This document shows, in pieces, positions 16,447-25,033 of a stretch of 57,898 nucleotides of DNA. Position 1 is the first letter of the stretch. Each line of letters opens with the position of its first letter. Position numbers and translations under genes: made by a program. Under the pieces are notes generated by a model. That model was not told the DNA's origin. It was given only the letters and a program-made list of their open reading frames with translations, and searched no databases. Source of the stretch: an uncultured Actinomycetes bacterium (GTDB lineage Bacteria > Actinomycetota > Actinomycetes > Nanopelagicales > Nanopelagicaceae); the NCBI GenBank assembly GCA_903838295.1, contig CAILXX010000018.1, forward strand, positions 1 to 57,898, in the 5' to 3' direction.

Positions 16447-17417
16447 AGCGCGTAACATTTAATTGGGATAAAGGAATCCTTGTATTCCTAGTACTAACAA
16501 CAATTGTTGGCTCCTTTGTTACTCCGTATTTTGCAAATGCTTCAAATTTTAGTTTCGTCATTCAAGATATCGGTGAATTTATGCTGATGGCGATTCCAAT
16601 GACATTCTTGATAATTTCTGGAGAAATTGATCTGTCGATCGGTTCCAGTCTCTGTCTTTCAAGTGCAGCGCTCGGTTATTCCTTCCGTCACGGAATTCCA
16701 TTCTGGTTATGCATTATTATTGCGTTACTTGTGGGACTCGCGTGTGGACTGATCAACGGAATCTTGGTAACCAAGTTTGGATTGCAATCACTTGCCGTAA
16801 CCATTGGTACCTTGGCGCTCTATCGCGGTTTATGTTTTGTTCTGCTTGGCAATCAACCGGTTAACCAAATGCCATTGTCGTATACAAATCTTGGATCGAA
16901 TTCGATCCCTCATACTTTTCTGCCATATGTCACGATCTTGATTGTCATCTTTGGTGCAATCGGTTGGACCACCTTGCACTACACGCGTCTGGGCCGTTGG
17001 ACGTTTGCAGTTGGTATTAATGTAGAAGCGGCCAAATTCAGTGGAATTCCGGTTGCGCGACTAAAGCTTGCTTTATTCGCGATGACTGGTTTGATGGCTG
17101 GTGTCGCCGGAATTGTGTACACATTCCGGTTTGCTAGTGCATCACCCGATGGAGCTACCGGTTACGAATTATCCGTAATCGCGTCAGTTTTATTTGGGGG
17201 AGTCTCAATTGCGGGAGGCGTCGGCACTATGTGGGGCGTACTCGCTGCAGTGCTGGAACTTGGAGTTATTCGCTCTGTGTTGCAGTTAACCAACGTATCA
17301 GCGAACACGCTACTCGTAGTGAGTGGTGGTTTGTTGCTTCTCTCGGTTGCAATTCCACGCGCAATTGAGCTCTCACGGAACCGGCGAAAGTTAGTTTCGT
17401 CAGATTCAAAAAGTTAA
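16443..17417 (+). CDS. rhaQ: sugar ABC transporter permease 2 (rhamnose import)
   Basis: This second RbsC-type permease has 324 residues and 8-10 membrane spans. The conserved GLINGILVTKFGLQSLAVTIGTLALYRG stretch parallels that of its partner, and the ATPase-coupling loop reads AVGINVEAAKFSGIPVARLK. The ATG overlaps the preceding stop as ATGA. Separate permease genes for a two-subunit pore are usual in rhamnose importers of the RhaSTPQ type. A hairpin follows the stop codon before the binding-protein gene. Confidence 0.85.
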   Translation: MKRVTFNWDKGILVFLVLTTIVGSFVTPYFANASNFSFVIQDIGEFMLMAIPMTFLIISGEIDLSIGSSLCLSSAALGYSFRHGIPFWLCIIIALLVGLACGLINGILVTKFGLQSLAVTIGTLALYRGLCFVLLGNQPVNQMPLSYTNLGSNSIPHTFLPYVTILIVIFGAIGWTTLHYTRLGRWTFAVGINVEAAKFSGIPVARLKLALFAMTGLMAGVAGIVYTFRFASASPDGATGYELSVIASVLFGGVSIAGGVGTMWGVLAAVLELGVIRSVLQLTNVSANTLLVVSGGLLLLSVAIPRAIELSRNRRKLVSSDSKS

Positions 17418-17419
17418 AC

Positions 17420-17438
17420 TTCTCGAATTTTTCGAGAA
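17420..17438 (+). other. mRNA hairpin between permease and binding-protein genes
   Basis: TTCTCGAA, loop TTT and TTCGAGAA form a perfect 8-bp stem. It lies 22 nt upstream of the ATG of the binding-protein gene. Such intergenic hairpins often protect a processed binding-protein message from decay, which suits a protein needed in excess. Confidence 0.55.
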
Positions 17439-17460
17439 TCCCTCAAACAAGGAGATATAC

Positions 17461-18513
17461 ATGCAAAAGAGACTCACACGAGTTGCGATTGCAATCGTTG
17501 CTGTAGCAGCACTTGCTGGTACAACCGCCACCGCTAATGCTGGTTCTGCCGGCATCAAGGGTGGACTGAAGATTGCAATTATGCCTAAGGCTGTAAATAA
17601 CGGTTACTTCACCGCTTGGGCAAAGGGCGGTACTACCGCTTGTAAAGAAATCGGCGCACGTTGCACATACCTTGGACCAACGACTGCAACTGGTGCAGCA
17701 CAGGTTCAATTTATCAACCAAATAATTCAACAGCACTACAACGTACTTGTTATTTCTGCGGCTGATCAGAACGCGATCGTCCCAGCACTAAACAAGGCGA
17801 AGGCTGCTGGAATTACAATCGTTACATCAGATGCAGATGTTGATGCTTCAGCTGCTGCTTCACGCGTAACTGCTGTTCTTCCTGCTTCTTCAACACGTAT
17901 TGGTACCGCAGAAGTTGACTGGATTGCTGCCGCAACCGGTGGTAAGGGTTCAATTGCAATCCTTTCTGCTGCCGCTACAGCTGCTAACCAGAATGCATGG
18001 ATCGCAGCGATGGGACCATATTTGACTTCGAAGTATCCAAATATGTCTTGGGTTGGCGGAACAGTTGATAAGTCTGTTTTCTACGGAAACGACGATGCAA
18101 CAACTTCGACGCAGCAATTTGACGCAATTCTTGCTCAATATCCAAATGTAGCTGGCATCATCTCACCAACAACTGTTGGTGTTCTTGCTGCCGCACAGGA
18201 GAAGAAGGCTAAGTCGCTAACGGTTGCCATTACCGGTCTTGGTCTTCCAAGCCAGATGGGTCCTTACATCACAGATGGCACAGTCCTAAAGGTCGGCCTC
18301 TGGAACCCAATCGATCTCGGATATGTAGCTGTTTATGCTGCTGCTGAAGCTGCTTCTGGCACCTTCAAGGGCACTGTTGGTTCGACTTTCTACGCGGGTA
18401 ATACCAAGAAGACAAAGAAGACCTACACAGTTACAGCTGGCGGAATCACCTACCTTGGCGATCCGTTCACATTCGATAAGTCGAATATCGCAACATTCGC
18501 GGCTATTTACTAA
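17461..18513 (+). CDS. rhaS: sugar ABC transporter substrate-binding protein (rhamnose import)
   Basis: This exported binding protein of the Peripla_BP_4 (ribose-binding) type captures sugar for the importer. It has 350 residues, with a signal peptide of about 27 residues (basic start, hydrophobic core, cleavage after ANA). I see no lipobox cysteine, so its anchoring is unclear; actinobacterial binding proteins are usually lipoproteins. The two-lobed fold is visible through segments such as NVLVISAADQNAIVPALNKAKAAGITIVTSDADV. The SD is very strong (AAGGAG, 8 nt before ATG), and hairpins lie on both sides of the gene, which suggests high expression relative to the rest of the operon. The name is that of the Rhizobium binding protein, not the E. 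coli activator RhaS. Confidence 0.86.
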   Translation: MQKRLTRVAIAIVAVAALAGTTATANAGSAGIKGGLKIAIMPKAVNNGYFTAWAKGGTTACKEIGARCTYLGPTTATGAAQVQFINQIIQQHYNVLVISAADQNAIVPALNKAKAAGITIVTSDADVDASAAASRVTAVLPASSTRIGTAEVDWIAAATGGKGSIAILSAAATAANQNAWIAAMGPYLTSKYPNMSWVGGTVDKSVFYGNDDATTSTQQFDAILAQYPNVAGIISPTTVGVLAAAQEKKAKSLTVAITGLGLPSQMGPYITDGTVLKVGLWNPIDLGYVAVYAAAEAASGTFKGTVGSTFYAGNTKKTKKTYTVTAGGITYLGDPFTFDKSNIATFAAIY

Positions 18514-18546
18514 TAGTTAGCGTCTCTTAGTTCGAAGGTGGACTAG

Positions 18547-18576
18547 TTAGTAGCGCAGAGAAATCTGCGCTACTAA
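18547..18576 (+). terminator. strong hairpin after the binding-protein gene (attenuator or mRNA stabiliser)
   Basis: A perfect 13-bp stem (18547-18559 with 18564-18576) is capped by a GAAA loop of GNRA type. No T-run follows, so full termination is unlikely. It more probably blocks 3' decay or lowers read-through into the enzyme genes. Confidence 0.6.
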
Positions 18577-18612
18577 TCCAAAAATTGATAATTTTAAGAA
18601 GGGAAGGTCAGA

Positions 18613-18936
18613 ATGGAAAAAGTCGGATTCAAACTCCAACTCCGCAAAGATCGCTTAGACGAATACGTCGAGCATCACCAGCACGTCTGGCCTGAAATGC
18701 TTGCTGCTCTATCGCAAACCGGTTGGCACAACTACTCACTATTTCTCGACCGCAATGACGCGACCCTCTTTGGGTATTTCGAGACACCAAATTTGCAAGC
18801 TGCCCTAGATGGCATGGCCGCCACCGACGTCAATGAACGTTGGCAGGCGATGATGGGCGAATTCTTTGAAGAACTTGACGGCCGTCGACCTGATGAAGGT
18901 TTTTTACAATTAGAAAATATTTTTTATTTAGCGTAA
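18613..18936 (+). CDS. rhaM: L-rhamnose mutarotase
   Basis: RhaM interconverts the alpha and beta anomers of L-rhamnose and so supplies the form used by the isomerase. The 107-residue dimeric ferredoxin-like protein is of family length. Tyr18 and His22, at the same positions as the active-site pair of E. coli RhaM, lie in the segment EYVEHHQHVWPEM, and the C-terminal NERWQAMM motif is typical. The SD (AAGGGAAGG) is good. It is the first of the four enzyme genes after the transporter and hairpin. In Rhizobium the same gene is called rhaU. Confidence 0.92.
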   Translation: MEKVGFKLQLRKDRLDEYVEHHQHVWPEMLAALSQTGWHNYSLFLDRNDATLFGYFETPNLQAALDGMAATDVNERWQAMMGEFFEELDGRRPDEGFLQLENIFYLA

Positions 18937-18968
18937 AGAATTAACCACAACCAAGAAAGAAGCACATC

Positions 18969-20135
18969 ATGGCAACAAACAAAGCGGTCAATGAAGTATT
19001 AACACGACTCAAGATAGAGACTCCGTCTTGGGCCTATGGTAATTCGGGTACTCGGTTTAAAGTCTTTGGTCAGCCTGGTGTGCCGCGTGATCCATTTGAA
19101 AAAGTTGAAGATGCTGCGCAAGTAAATAAGTACACGGGGTCGACTCCCAGTGTTGCCCTTCACATTCCATGGGACAAAGTTGCAGATTATGCAAAGCTTG
19201 CGGCGCATGCAAAGGAGCTGGGTGTCGTACTTGGAACCATCAACTCAAATACTTTTCAGGATGATGACTACAAACTAGGTTCTGTTTGTAATCCAGATGC
19301 CAAAATCCGCGACAAAGCAGTGCGTCACCTGCATGAATGCATCGAAATCATGGACATCACTGGCTCCCAAGATCTAAAACTCTGGTTTGCTGACGGTACC
19401 AACTATCCAGGACAAGACAGCATCCGTGAACGCCAAGAACGACTTTCTGAATCTTTAAAGAAGACTTACGCCAGGATCGGTGAAAATCAGCGGTTATTGC
19501 TCGAATACAAATTTTTTGAGCCATCTTTCTATACAACTGATGTCCCTGACTGGGGAACATCATTGATGCATTGTATGGAACTCGGACCAAAGGCATGGGT
19601 TGTTGTTGATACCGGTCACCATGCGCCTGGAACAAACATTGAATTTATTGTCGCCAATTTAATCCGTGTTAATAAATTAGGTGCTTTTGACTTCAACTCT
19701 CGTTTCTATGCCGATGATGATTTAATCGTTGGCGCAGCAGATCCTTTTCAACTATTCCGTATCATGCACGAAGTCAATGTCGGTGGAGGTTTTGATGTCG
19801 GAACTCCAATCTCATTCGTCTTAGATCAATGCCACAATATCGAAGCGAAAATTCCTGGTCAGATCCGTTCGATTATGAATGTTCAGGAGGCGGTTGCTAA
19901 AGCGGTGCTGGTTGATCAGAACGCACTCAGGGCTGCACAGATATCTGGGGATGTTCTTGGTGCACATGATGTACTGATGGATGCTTACAACACAGATGTT
20001 CGTCCATTGCTCCGTGACTGGCGTGAAGCTGCTGGAATAAATCCAGAACCAATGAAGGCGTATGCCGCATCTGGTTATGCTGCAAAGATCGCTGCAGAGC
20101 GTGTTGGCGGCAATCAAGCCGGTTGGGGCGCATAA
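18969..20135 (+). CDS. rhaI: L-rhamnose isomerase (RhaI type)
   Basis: This enzyme converts L-rhamnose to L-rhamnulose. At 388 residues it belongs to the RhaI family (Pseudomonas stutzeri and actinobacterial type), a xylose-isomerase-like TIM barrel with two divalent metals, not to the E. coli RhaA family. Candidate metal-binding segments are LLEYKFFEPSF with its Glu, VVDTGHHAPGTNIE with Asp and His, and FDFNSRFYADDDL. It starts 32 nt after rhaM with a weak purine-rich site, and its stop lies 5 nt before the next ATG. Confidence 0.9.
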   Translation: MATNKAVNEVLTRLKIETPSWAYGNSGTRFKVFGQPGVPRDPFEKVEDAAQVNKYTGSTPSVALHIPWDKVADYAKLAAHAKELGVVLGTINSNTFQDDDYKLGSVCNPDAKIRDKAVRHLHECIEIMDITGSQDLKLWFADGTNYPGQDSIRERQERLSESLKKTYARIGENQRLLLEYKFFEPSFYTTDVPDWGTSLMHCMELGPKAWVVVDTGHHAPGTNIEFIVANLIRVNKLGAFDFNSRFYADDDLIVGAADPFQLFRIMHEVNVGGGFDVGTPISFVLDQCHNIEAKIPGQIRSIMNVQEAVAKAVLVDQNALRAAQISGDVLGAHDVLMDAYNTDVRPLLRDWREAAGINPEPMKAYAASGYAAKIAAERVGGNQAGWGA

Positions 20136-20140
20136 CTATC

Positions 20141-22180
20141 ATGACGACAAACAAAATAGTTGCGCAATTACTTACCCGCAGTAATCGTCTGGGATCTAAT
20201 CCCAAATTTACAAATTATGCCGGTGGCAATACCTCTGCCAAAGGCATAGCTTTAGATCCATCGACAGGTAAAGAGGTGGAAGTTTTATATGTGAAAGGTT
20301 CTGGCGGAGATCTTGGCACGCTGAAAGAGGCAGGACTCGCTGCGCTATATCTTGATCGTCTAAAAGCCTTAGCTGACGTGTACCGCGGTGAATCATTCGA
20401 AGATGAGATGGTTGGACTCTTTGATTACTGCTCGTTCGGGAAAACTGGCGCGGCCCCCAGTATTGATACCGCAATGCATGGATTAGTCGATGTTGCTCAC
20501 GTAGATCACCTGCACCCGGATTCAATCATTGCTTTTGCGACGGCTGTTGATGGCCCAAAACTCACCCAGGAGTGCTTTGGGGAAGAGATTTTGTGGATCG
20601 ACTGGCGTCGCCCTGGATTCCAACTTGGTCTTGAAATTGCAAAGATCGCCAAGGAAAATCCAAATGCACATGGGTGTGTGTTAGGTGGCCATGGTTTAAC
20701 TACATGGGCTTCTACCTCCGAGGAGTGCGAAAAACGTTCGAAAGCTGCAATTGAAAAGGCCGAGGCTTACCTTAAGAAGAACGGGAAGGCTGATCCATTT
20801 GGCAAAGTGATCTCTACTCGTGCCGCCTTAAATCCCACAGAACGATTAATTAAAGCCGCAGCAATAGCCCCAGCATTGCGGGGAATTGCATCACAAGATA
20901 ATCGAATGATCGCTCACTTTAACGATAGTGATGTCGTCTTGGACTTTCTTTCCAGTGAGGCGCTAGGAAGATTAGCTGGCCTTGGAACATCTTGCCCTGA
21001 TCATTTCTTACGGACGAAGATCTCTCCTATGGTGGTCGAAGTTGATTCGAGCGCGACCATAGAAGAAATTATTGCCAAGGCGCATGAGTTACACCCCGCC
21101 TATCGTGAAAAATATGAGGCGTATTACAAGAAATATGCAACCGCAGATTCACCAGCAATACGTGGTGCCGATCCTTTGATCATCCTCGTGCCTGGTGTTG
21201 GAATGTTTAGTTACGGTAAAGATAAACAAACTGCTCGAGTCGCTGGTGAGTTTTACATCAACGCAATTAATGTTATGCGTGGAGCAGAATCTGTTTCGAC
21301 ATATAAGCCGATCGATGAATCGGAAAAATTTAGAATTGAATATTGGTTACTGGAAGAAGCGAAACTTCGTCGTATGCCAAAGCCAAAATCTCTCGCTGGG
21401 CGTATTGCATTTGTTACTGGTGGTGGTTCTGGGATCGGTAAAGCAACAGCGGAAAGACTCTGCGCCGAAGGTGCTTGTGTTGTCGTTGCAGATCGCGACC
21501 TTGATGCAGCTCAAAAAGTTGCGGCAGAACTTGGTGGTCCAGATAAGGCAATATCTGTGCTTGTTGATGTCACAGATGAATCGGCCGTTGCCGCGGCGGT
21601 TTCGGCTAGTTCACTCGCATTTGGCGGGGTCGATTTAGTAGTGAATAACGCTGGTTTATCGATCAGCAAGCCACTTGTCGAAACTTCAGTCAGTGATTGG
21701 GATGTGCAACATAATGTGATGGCCCGCGGCTCGTTCTTAACTTCACGTGAAACCGCAAAGGTAATGATCGCTCAGAAAATGGGCGGAGATATTATTTATA
21801 TCTCGTCAAAGAATTCGGTATTTGCGGGCCCTAACAATGTTGCATATGGTGCGACAAAGGCAGACCAAGCACATCAAGTACGTCTGCTTGCTGCTGAGTT
21901 GGGTGCCCATCAAATCCGTGTTAATGGCGTCAATCCTGACGGTGTAGTCCGTGGCTCTGGCATCTTTGCAAGTGGTTGGGGCGCACAACGGGCTGCTGTT
22001 TACGGGGTAGAAGAAGAGAAGCTCGGTGAATACTATGCCCAGCGCACAATCTTGAAGAGAGAAGTCTTGCCCGAGAACATTGCCGCTGCGGTATTTGTCC
22101 TCGCAAGTTCCGAACTACCTTTAACTACGGGACTACATATTCCAGTTGATGGTGGCGTTGCAGCAGCTTTCTTAAGGTAA
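20141..22180 (+). CDS. rhaEW: bifunctional L-rhamnulose-1-phosphate aldolase / L-lactaldehyde dehydrogenase
   Basis: This 679-residue fusion carries the last two steps of the pathway. Residues 1 to about 400 are a class II aldolase domain, with zinc-type histidines in DHLHPDS and GGHGLTTW, splitting rhamnulose 1-phosphate to dihydroxyacetone phosphate and L-lactaldehyde. Residues about 418-679 are an SDR domain, with FVTGGGSGIGK near 421-431, NNAGLS, and catalytic YGATK near 568. It is known from Bacillus and Chloroflexus RhaEW that this half oxidises lactaldehyde to L-lactate. The frame opens at TTG 20123 inside rhaI, but ATG 20141, 5 nt after the rhaI stop, matches the family start. rhaB follows after 2 nt. 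Confidence 0.9.
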   Translation: MTTNKIVAQLLTRSNRLGSNPKFTNYAGGNTSAKGIALDPSTGKEVEVLYVKGSGGDLGTLKEAGLAALYLDRLKALADVYRGESFEDEMVGLFDYCSFGKTGAAPSIDTAMHGLVDVAHVDHLHPDSIIAFATAVDGPKLTQECFGEEILWIDWRRPGFQLGLEIAKIAKENPNAHGCVLGGHGLTTWASTSEECEKRSKAAIEKAEAYLKKNGKADPFGKVISTRAALNPTERLIKAAAIAPALRGIASQDNRMIAHFNDSDVVLDFLSSEALGRLAGLGTSCPDHFLRTKISPMVVEVDSSATIEEIIAKAHELHPAYREKYEAYYKKYATADSPAIRGADPLIILVPGVGMFSYGKDKQTARVAGEFYINAINVMRGAESVSTYKPIDESEKFRIEYWLLEEAKLRRMPKPKSLAGRIAFVTGGGSGIGKATAERLCAEGACVVVADRDLDAAQKVAAELGGPDKAISVLVDVTDESAVAAAVSASSLAFGGVDLVVNNAGLSISKPLVETSVSDWDVQHNVMARGSFLTSRETAKVMIAQKMGGDIIYISSKNSVFAGPNNVAYGATKADQAHQVRLLAAELGAHQIRVNGVNPDGVVRGSGIFASGWGAQRAAVYGVEEEKLGEYYAQRTILKREVLPENIAAAVFVLASSELPLTTGLHIPVDGGVAAAFLR

Positions 22181-22182
22181 TC

Positions 22183-23586
22183 GTGGCCGACTTTCTAGCA
22201 GTTGACTTAGGTGCGACCAGCGGTCGGGTGGCCATTGGTCGATTCGATGGCAAGGCCATCACGCTAGAAATCGCGCATAGATTTACTCATGAAGTCATAA
22301 CAATTGCGGGAACTAGATGTTGGGATTGGAAACATATATACCAAGAGGTAATCACGGGAATCACCGTCGCTAAAGCCAAATCTGACCCGACATCAATTGC
22401 TATTGATTCATGGGCGGTAGATTACGGATTTATTGATGCACAAGGTGAATTGATAGAGCCCGTGGTCTCCTATAGGGATTCTCGAACCGAAAAGAGTTAT
22501 CCAGAAACCGTAGCCCGCTTAGGAAAAGCAGCAATTTATGAAGCTACAGGAATTCAATTCCTTCCCTTCAACACTATCTATCAGTTGGCTTCTGCTAAGG
22601 GTAGTTCTGCCTACAATTCTGCAGACGAATTCTTATTGTTGCCAGATTTGATCAATTATCTGCTCACTGGAGTTAAATCCACAGAAATCACTAACGCATC
22701 GACCACTCAATTATTGAATACAGCTTCGCGTAGGTGGGATGAAACCCTTATTTCTGAGCTGGGATTTAAGCGCTCTTTATTTACCAAATTACATGAACCG
22801 GGCTCTTATGTTGGAATAGTGACAGGTCACCCTGGTCTTGATGGTTTGAAAGTTGTTGCCACGGCCTCCCATGACACCGCCTGCGCTGTCGCCGGCACAC
22901 CTTTAGTTGATACAAATTCTGAAGGGTATATTTCCAGCGGAACTTGGTCCTTGGTTGGAGTCGAAATTGATGCACCACTTACTAATAAGGCCGCTCAAGA
23001 AGCAAACCTAACGAATGAACTTGGCGCAGCGGGGACGGTCAGACTTTTAAAGAATGTCACCGGAATGTGGTTACTTGAAGAGTGCCGTCGTACTTGGCAT
23101 GAGGAGGGTCGTGTGTTTACGATTCCCGAATTACTGAGCCTTGCCGAATCTCATAAGCCTTTTCACACAACGATTGATCCTAATGATCCAATCTTCCTTG
23201 CACCTGGCAATATGCCGCAACGAATTCAAGAATGGTGTACAACAAGAAAGTTACAACCTCCAAAAACTCCTGCAGAATTCACTTTATGTATTTTGCAGAG
23301 CCTAGCGGTCGCCTACAAGGAGACGCTTGACCGTATTATGGAGATTAGTGGCAAGCGCATAAATACAATTCATATTTTGGGTGGTGGATCTCAAATTAGA
23401 TTGCTCAACCAACTAACTGCAAATATTTGTGGGGTGCCTGTTAAATCTGGTCCGGTTGAAGCGACTTTATATGGGAATATCGCCGTTCAGGTTATTGCCG
23501 CTGGATTATTGCCTGATTTGGCATCTGCGCGATCTGCAATCTCTGAAAGTTTTACCGGAGAAATCTTTACACCTTCGCGTAGGTAA
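22183..23586 (+). CDS. rhaB: rhamnulokinase
   Basis: This FGGY-family sugar kinase phosphorylates L-rhamnulose at carbon 1 using ATP. The N-terminal phosphate motif is DLGATSGRVAIGRFDG (residues 6-21), followed by IDSWAVDYGFID, the adenosine-site segment SHDTACAVAGTP, and ILGGGSQIRLLNQLTAN near the C terminus. Length (467) is normal. The start is GTG 22183, 2 nt after rhaEW. It is the last gene of the operon and converges directly with the rhomboid gene, with no base between them and no visible terminator. Confidence 0.93.
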   Translation: MADFLAVDLGATSGRVAIGRFDGKAITLEIAHRFTHEVITIAGTRCWDWKHIYQEVITGITVAKAKSDPTSIAIDSWAVDYGFIDAQGELIEPVVSYRDSRTEKSYPETVARLGKAAIYEATGIQFLPFNTIYQLASAKGSSAYNSADEFLLLPDLINYLLTGVKSTEITNASTTQLLNTASRRWDETLISELGFKRSLFTKLHEPGSYVGIVTGHPGLDGLKVVATASHDTACAVAGTPLVDTNSEGYISSGTWSLVGVEIDAPLTNKAAQEANLTNELGAAGTVRLLKNVTGMWLLEECRRTWHEEGRVFTIPELLSLAESHKPFHTTIDPNDPIFLAPGNMPQRIQEWCTTRKLQPPKTPAEFTLCILQSLAVAYKETLDRIMEISGKRINTIHILGGGSQIRLLNQLTANICGVPVKSGPVEATLYGNIAVQVIAAGLLPDLASARSAISESFTGEIFTPSRR

Positions 23587-24189
23587 TTAATAACTATATG
23601 TTGATTTTGGTTTCGGTCTTGTAAATTGAAGTAAAAATCCTGCTACCAAGCCACCGACTAGACCACCTGCGTGGGCATGCCAGTCAACTCCTGGAACAAA
23701 ACTAAAGACAATATTGAGCACGAGTAATCCAACAACCTGTTTGTAGTCGACGCCCATTTTTTTCCCGGCAACCAGCATTACGCCAAAGAGCCCAAAGATC
23801 ATTCCAGATGCACCTACAGATGGTTGATTTACCGGATCTAAGTAGAGACAGGAGAACGATGCCGCTGCTGCAGAGGCGAGCAAAATAATTCCGTAGCGAG
23901 CCTTTCCGTAATACTGCTCAGCAATATTTCCAAGTTGGAAGAAGACCAACATGTTGGAGGCAAGGTGAAACCAACCTGCGTGCGTAAGGACAACAGTGAA
24001 GACGCGATACCACTCACCAGCGAATACACCATGGAGTTGGTTATCAGGAAAGATGGCCTTGTTTATTAAAAGCAGATTTTCTTGTAAGCCCAAACCACCC
24101 CAGGTAACAGTTGGCGCGTAGTTGGCAATGATGAAGAAACCGCTGATAACAACTATGAAGAGTGTTGTCAGCGAATTCTTCAGCTTCAT
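23587..24189 (-). CDS. rhomboid-family intramembrane serine protease
   Basis: This six-span membrane protease cleaves other proteins within the lipid bilayer. The catalytic dyad is visible as Ser128 in GASG and His173 in HAHAGGLVGG, with the supporting HLASNM motif (His75, Asn79) in the second span. At 200 residues it is a minimal bacterial rhomboid with no extra domain. It lies 4 nt downstream of the cyclophilin gene and is probably cotranscribed with it; the same pair stands near gyrA in Streptomyces. Substrates are unknown. Confidence 0.92.
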   Translation of the reverse strand: MKLKNSLTTLFIVVISGFFIIANYAPTVTWGGLGLQENLLLINKAIFPDNQLHGVFAGEWYRVFTVVLTHAGWFHLASNMLVFFQLGNIAEQYYGKARYGIILLASAAAASFSCLYLDPVNQPSVGASGMIFGLFGVMLVAGKKMGVDYKQVVGLLVLNIVFSFVPGVDWHAHAGGLVGGLVAGFLLQFTRPKPKSTYSY

Positions 24190-24193
24190 AAAA

Positions 24194-24661
24194 TTATTCG
24201 GTGATAGTTACAGAATTAATCGTGATCGCTTCCGCTGGACGATCCATCGCACCAGTCTTTGTTGTTTCGATTGAATCAACAACCTTGCGAGAAGCTTCAT
24301 CAGTGACTTCGCCAAAGATTGAATGTTTGCGGTTTAACCAGGTTGTTGGTGCTGCGGTAATAAAAAATTGTGAACCGTTTGTGTTTGGTCCAGAGTTGGC
24401 CATAGCCAACAAATATGGGCGGTCGAATGAAAGTTCTCCGTGGAATTCATCTTCAAACTTATAACCAGGTCCGCCGGTTCCGGTGCCTTGTGGGCATCCG
24501 CCTTGAATCATGAAGCCAGCAATAACGCGGTGAAAAATCGTTCCGTTATAGAAATTTTTACCGGCAAGGTCGGTGAAGTTCTTAACAGTCTTAGGCACAT
24601 GGTTATCAAAGAGCTCGATGTTGATGTCGCCTTTGGTGGTGTGAAGGGTTGCTGTTGTCAT
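24194..24661 (-). CDS. ppiA: peptidyl-prolyl cis-trans isomerase, cyclophilin type
   Basis: This enzyme speeds up cis-trans isomerisation of proline peptide bonds. The 155-residue protein shows the cyclophilin core: FHRVIAGFMIQGG with the catalytic Arg, MANSGPNTNGSQFFI, and WLNRKHSIFGEVTD. No signal peptide is present, so it is cytoplasmic. The frame runs upstream to 24754 through a tRNA gene, which is not credible. The ATG at 24661 has GGAGG 7 nt upstream and matches the family start. tRNA-Ala, tRNA-Ile and gyrA lie upstream, as in mycobacteria. Confidence 0.94.
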   Translation of the reverse strand: MTTATLHTTKGDINIELFDNHVPKTVKNFTDLAGKNFYNGTIFHRVIAGFMIQGGCPQGTGTGGPGYKFEDEFHGELSFDRPYLLAMANSGPNTNGSQFFITAAPTTWLNRKHSIFGEVTDEASRKVVDSIETTKTGAMDRPAEAITINSVTITE

Positions 24662-24713
24662 TGAGTGGCCTCCGCTAGATGTTCTGGGTGGATGAAATGC
24701 ATATGTAATGAAG

Positions 24714-24786
24714 TGGAGCCTAGGAGGATCGAACTCCTGACCTCCTGCTTGCAAAGCAGGCGCTCTACCAATTGAGCTAAGGCCCC
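24714..24786 (-). tRNA. tRNA-Ala (anticodon TGC)
   Basis: A 73-nt cloverleaf on the minus strand has acceptor stem GGGGCCT/AGGCTCC with discriminator A, D arm TAGCTCAATTGGTAGAGC, anticodon loop TTTGCAA and T arm AGGAGTTCGATCCTCCT. The 3' CCA is not encoded. It follows tRNA-Ile in the same direction. Confidence 0.95.
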
Positions 24787-24857
24787 GAACTACAGAATCC
24801 GAACCCTATCCGAAGTGGACGAGGCAAGGAAATCTAACGGGAGTACCTAAAAGGTAC

Positions 24858-24935
24858 TGGTGGGCCTGGGAGGACTTGAACCTCCGACCTCTTCCTTATC
24901 AGGGAAGCGCTCTAACCAAGCTGAGCTACAGGCCC
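24858..24935 (-). tRNA. tRNA-Ile (anticodon GAT), CCA encoded
   Basis: The cloverleaf on the minus strand has acceptor GGGCCTG/CAGGCCC, a discriminator A, anticodon loop CTGATAA and T arm GGAGGTTCAAGTCCTCC. The CCA end is encoded (24858-24860), unlike its tRNA-Ala neighbour. A 7-bp hairpin (24842-24858) follows and may mark the processing point. Confidence 0.95.
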
Positions 24936-25033
24936 GTTCTATTTGTTTATTGCAGTGAGTGACCGAGGCTACCCGACAAAGCGGTTCAGCCCAAAATCAC
25001 TCTTTATGCCCCTGTTGAAGGTTATGTTGACGG

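Noticed and set aside
17448-17463. SD region resembling the T7 gene 10 leader used in expression plasmids
   Set aside because: The match is short, and the surrounding operon is native in context and composition, so vector contamination is not indicated.
21739-21754. Possible third parS site in rhaEW
   Set aside because: Only 12 of 16 bases match, and the flanks outside the TTCACGTGAAAC core fail. Kept as a remark in the parS finding, not as a feature.
24662-24754. Upstream extension of the cyclophilin frame
   Set aside because: It runs into the tRNA-Ala gene. ATG 24661 has GGAGG at proper spacing.
24842-24858. 7-bp hairpin just after tRNA-Ile as a terminator
   Set aside because: No T-run follows on the minus strand and tRNA-Ala lies immediately downstream; a processing signal is more likely.
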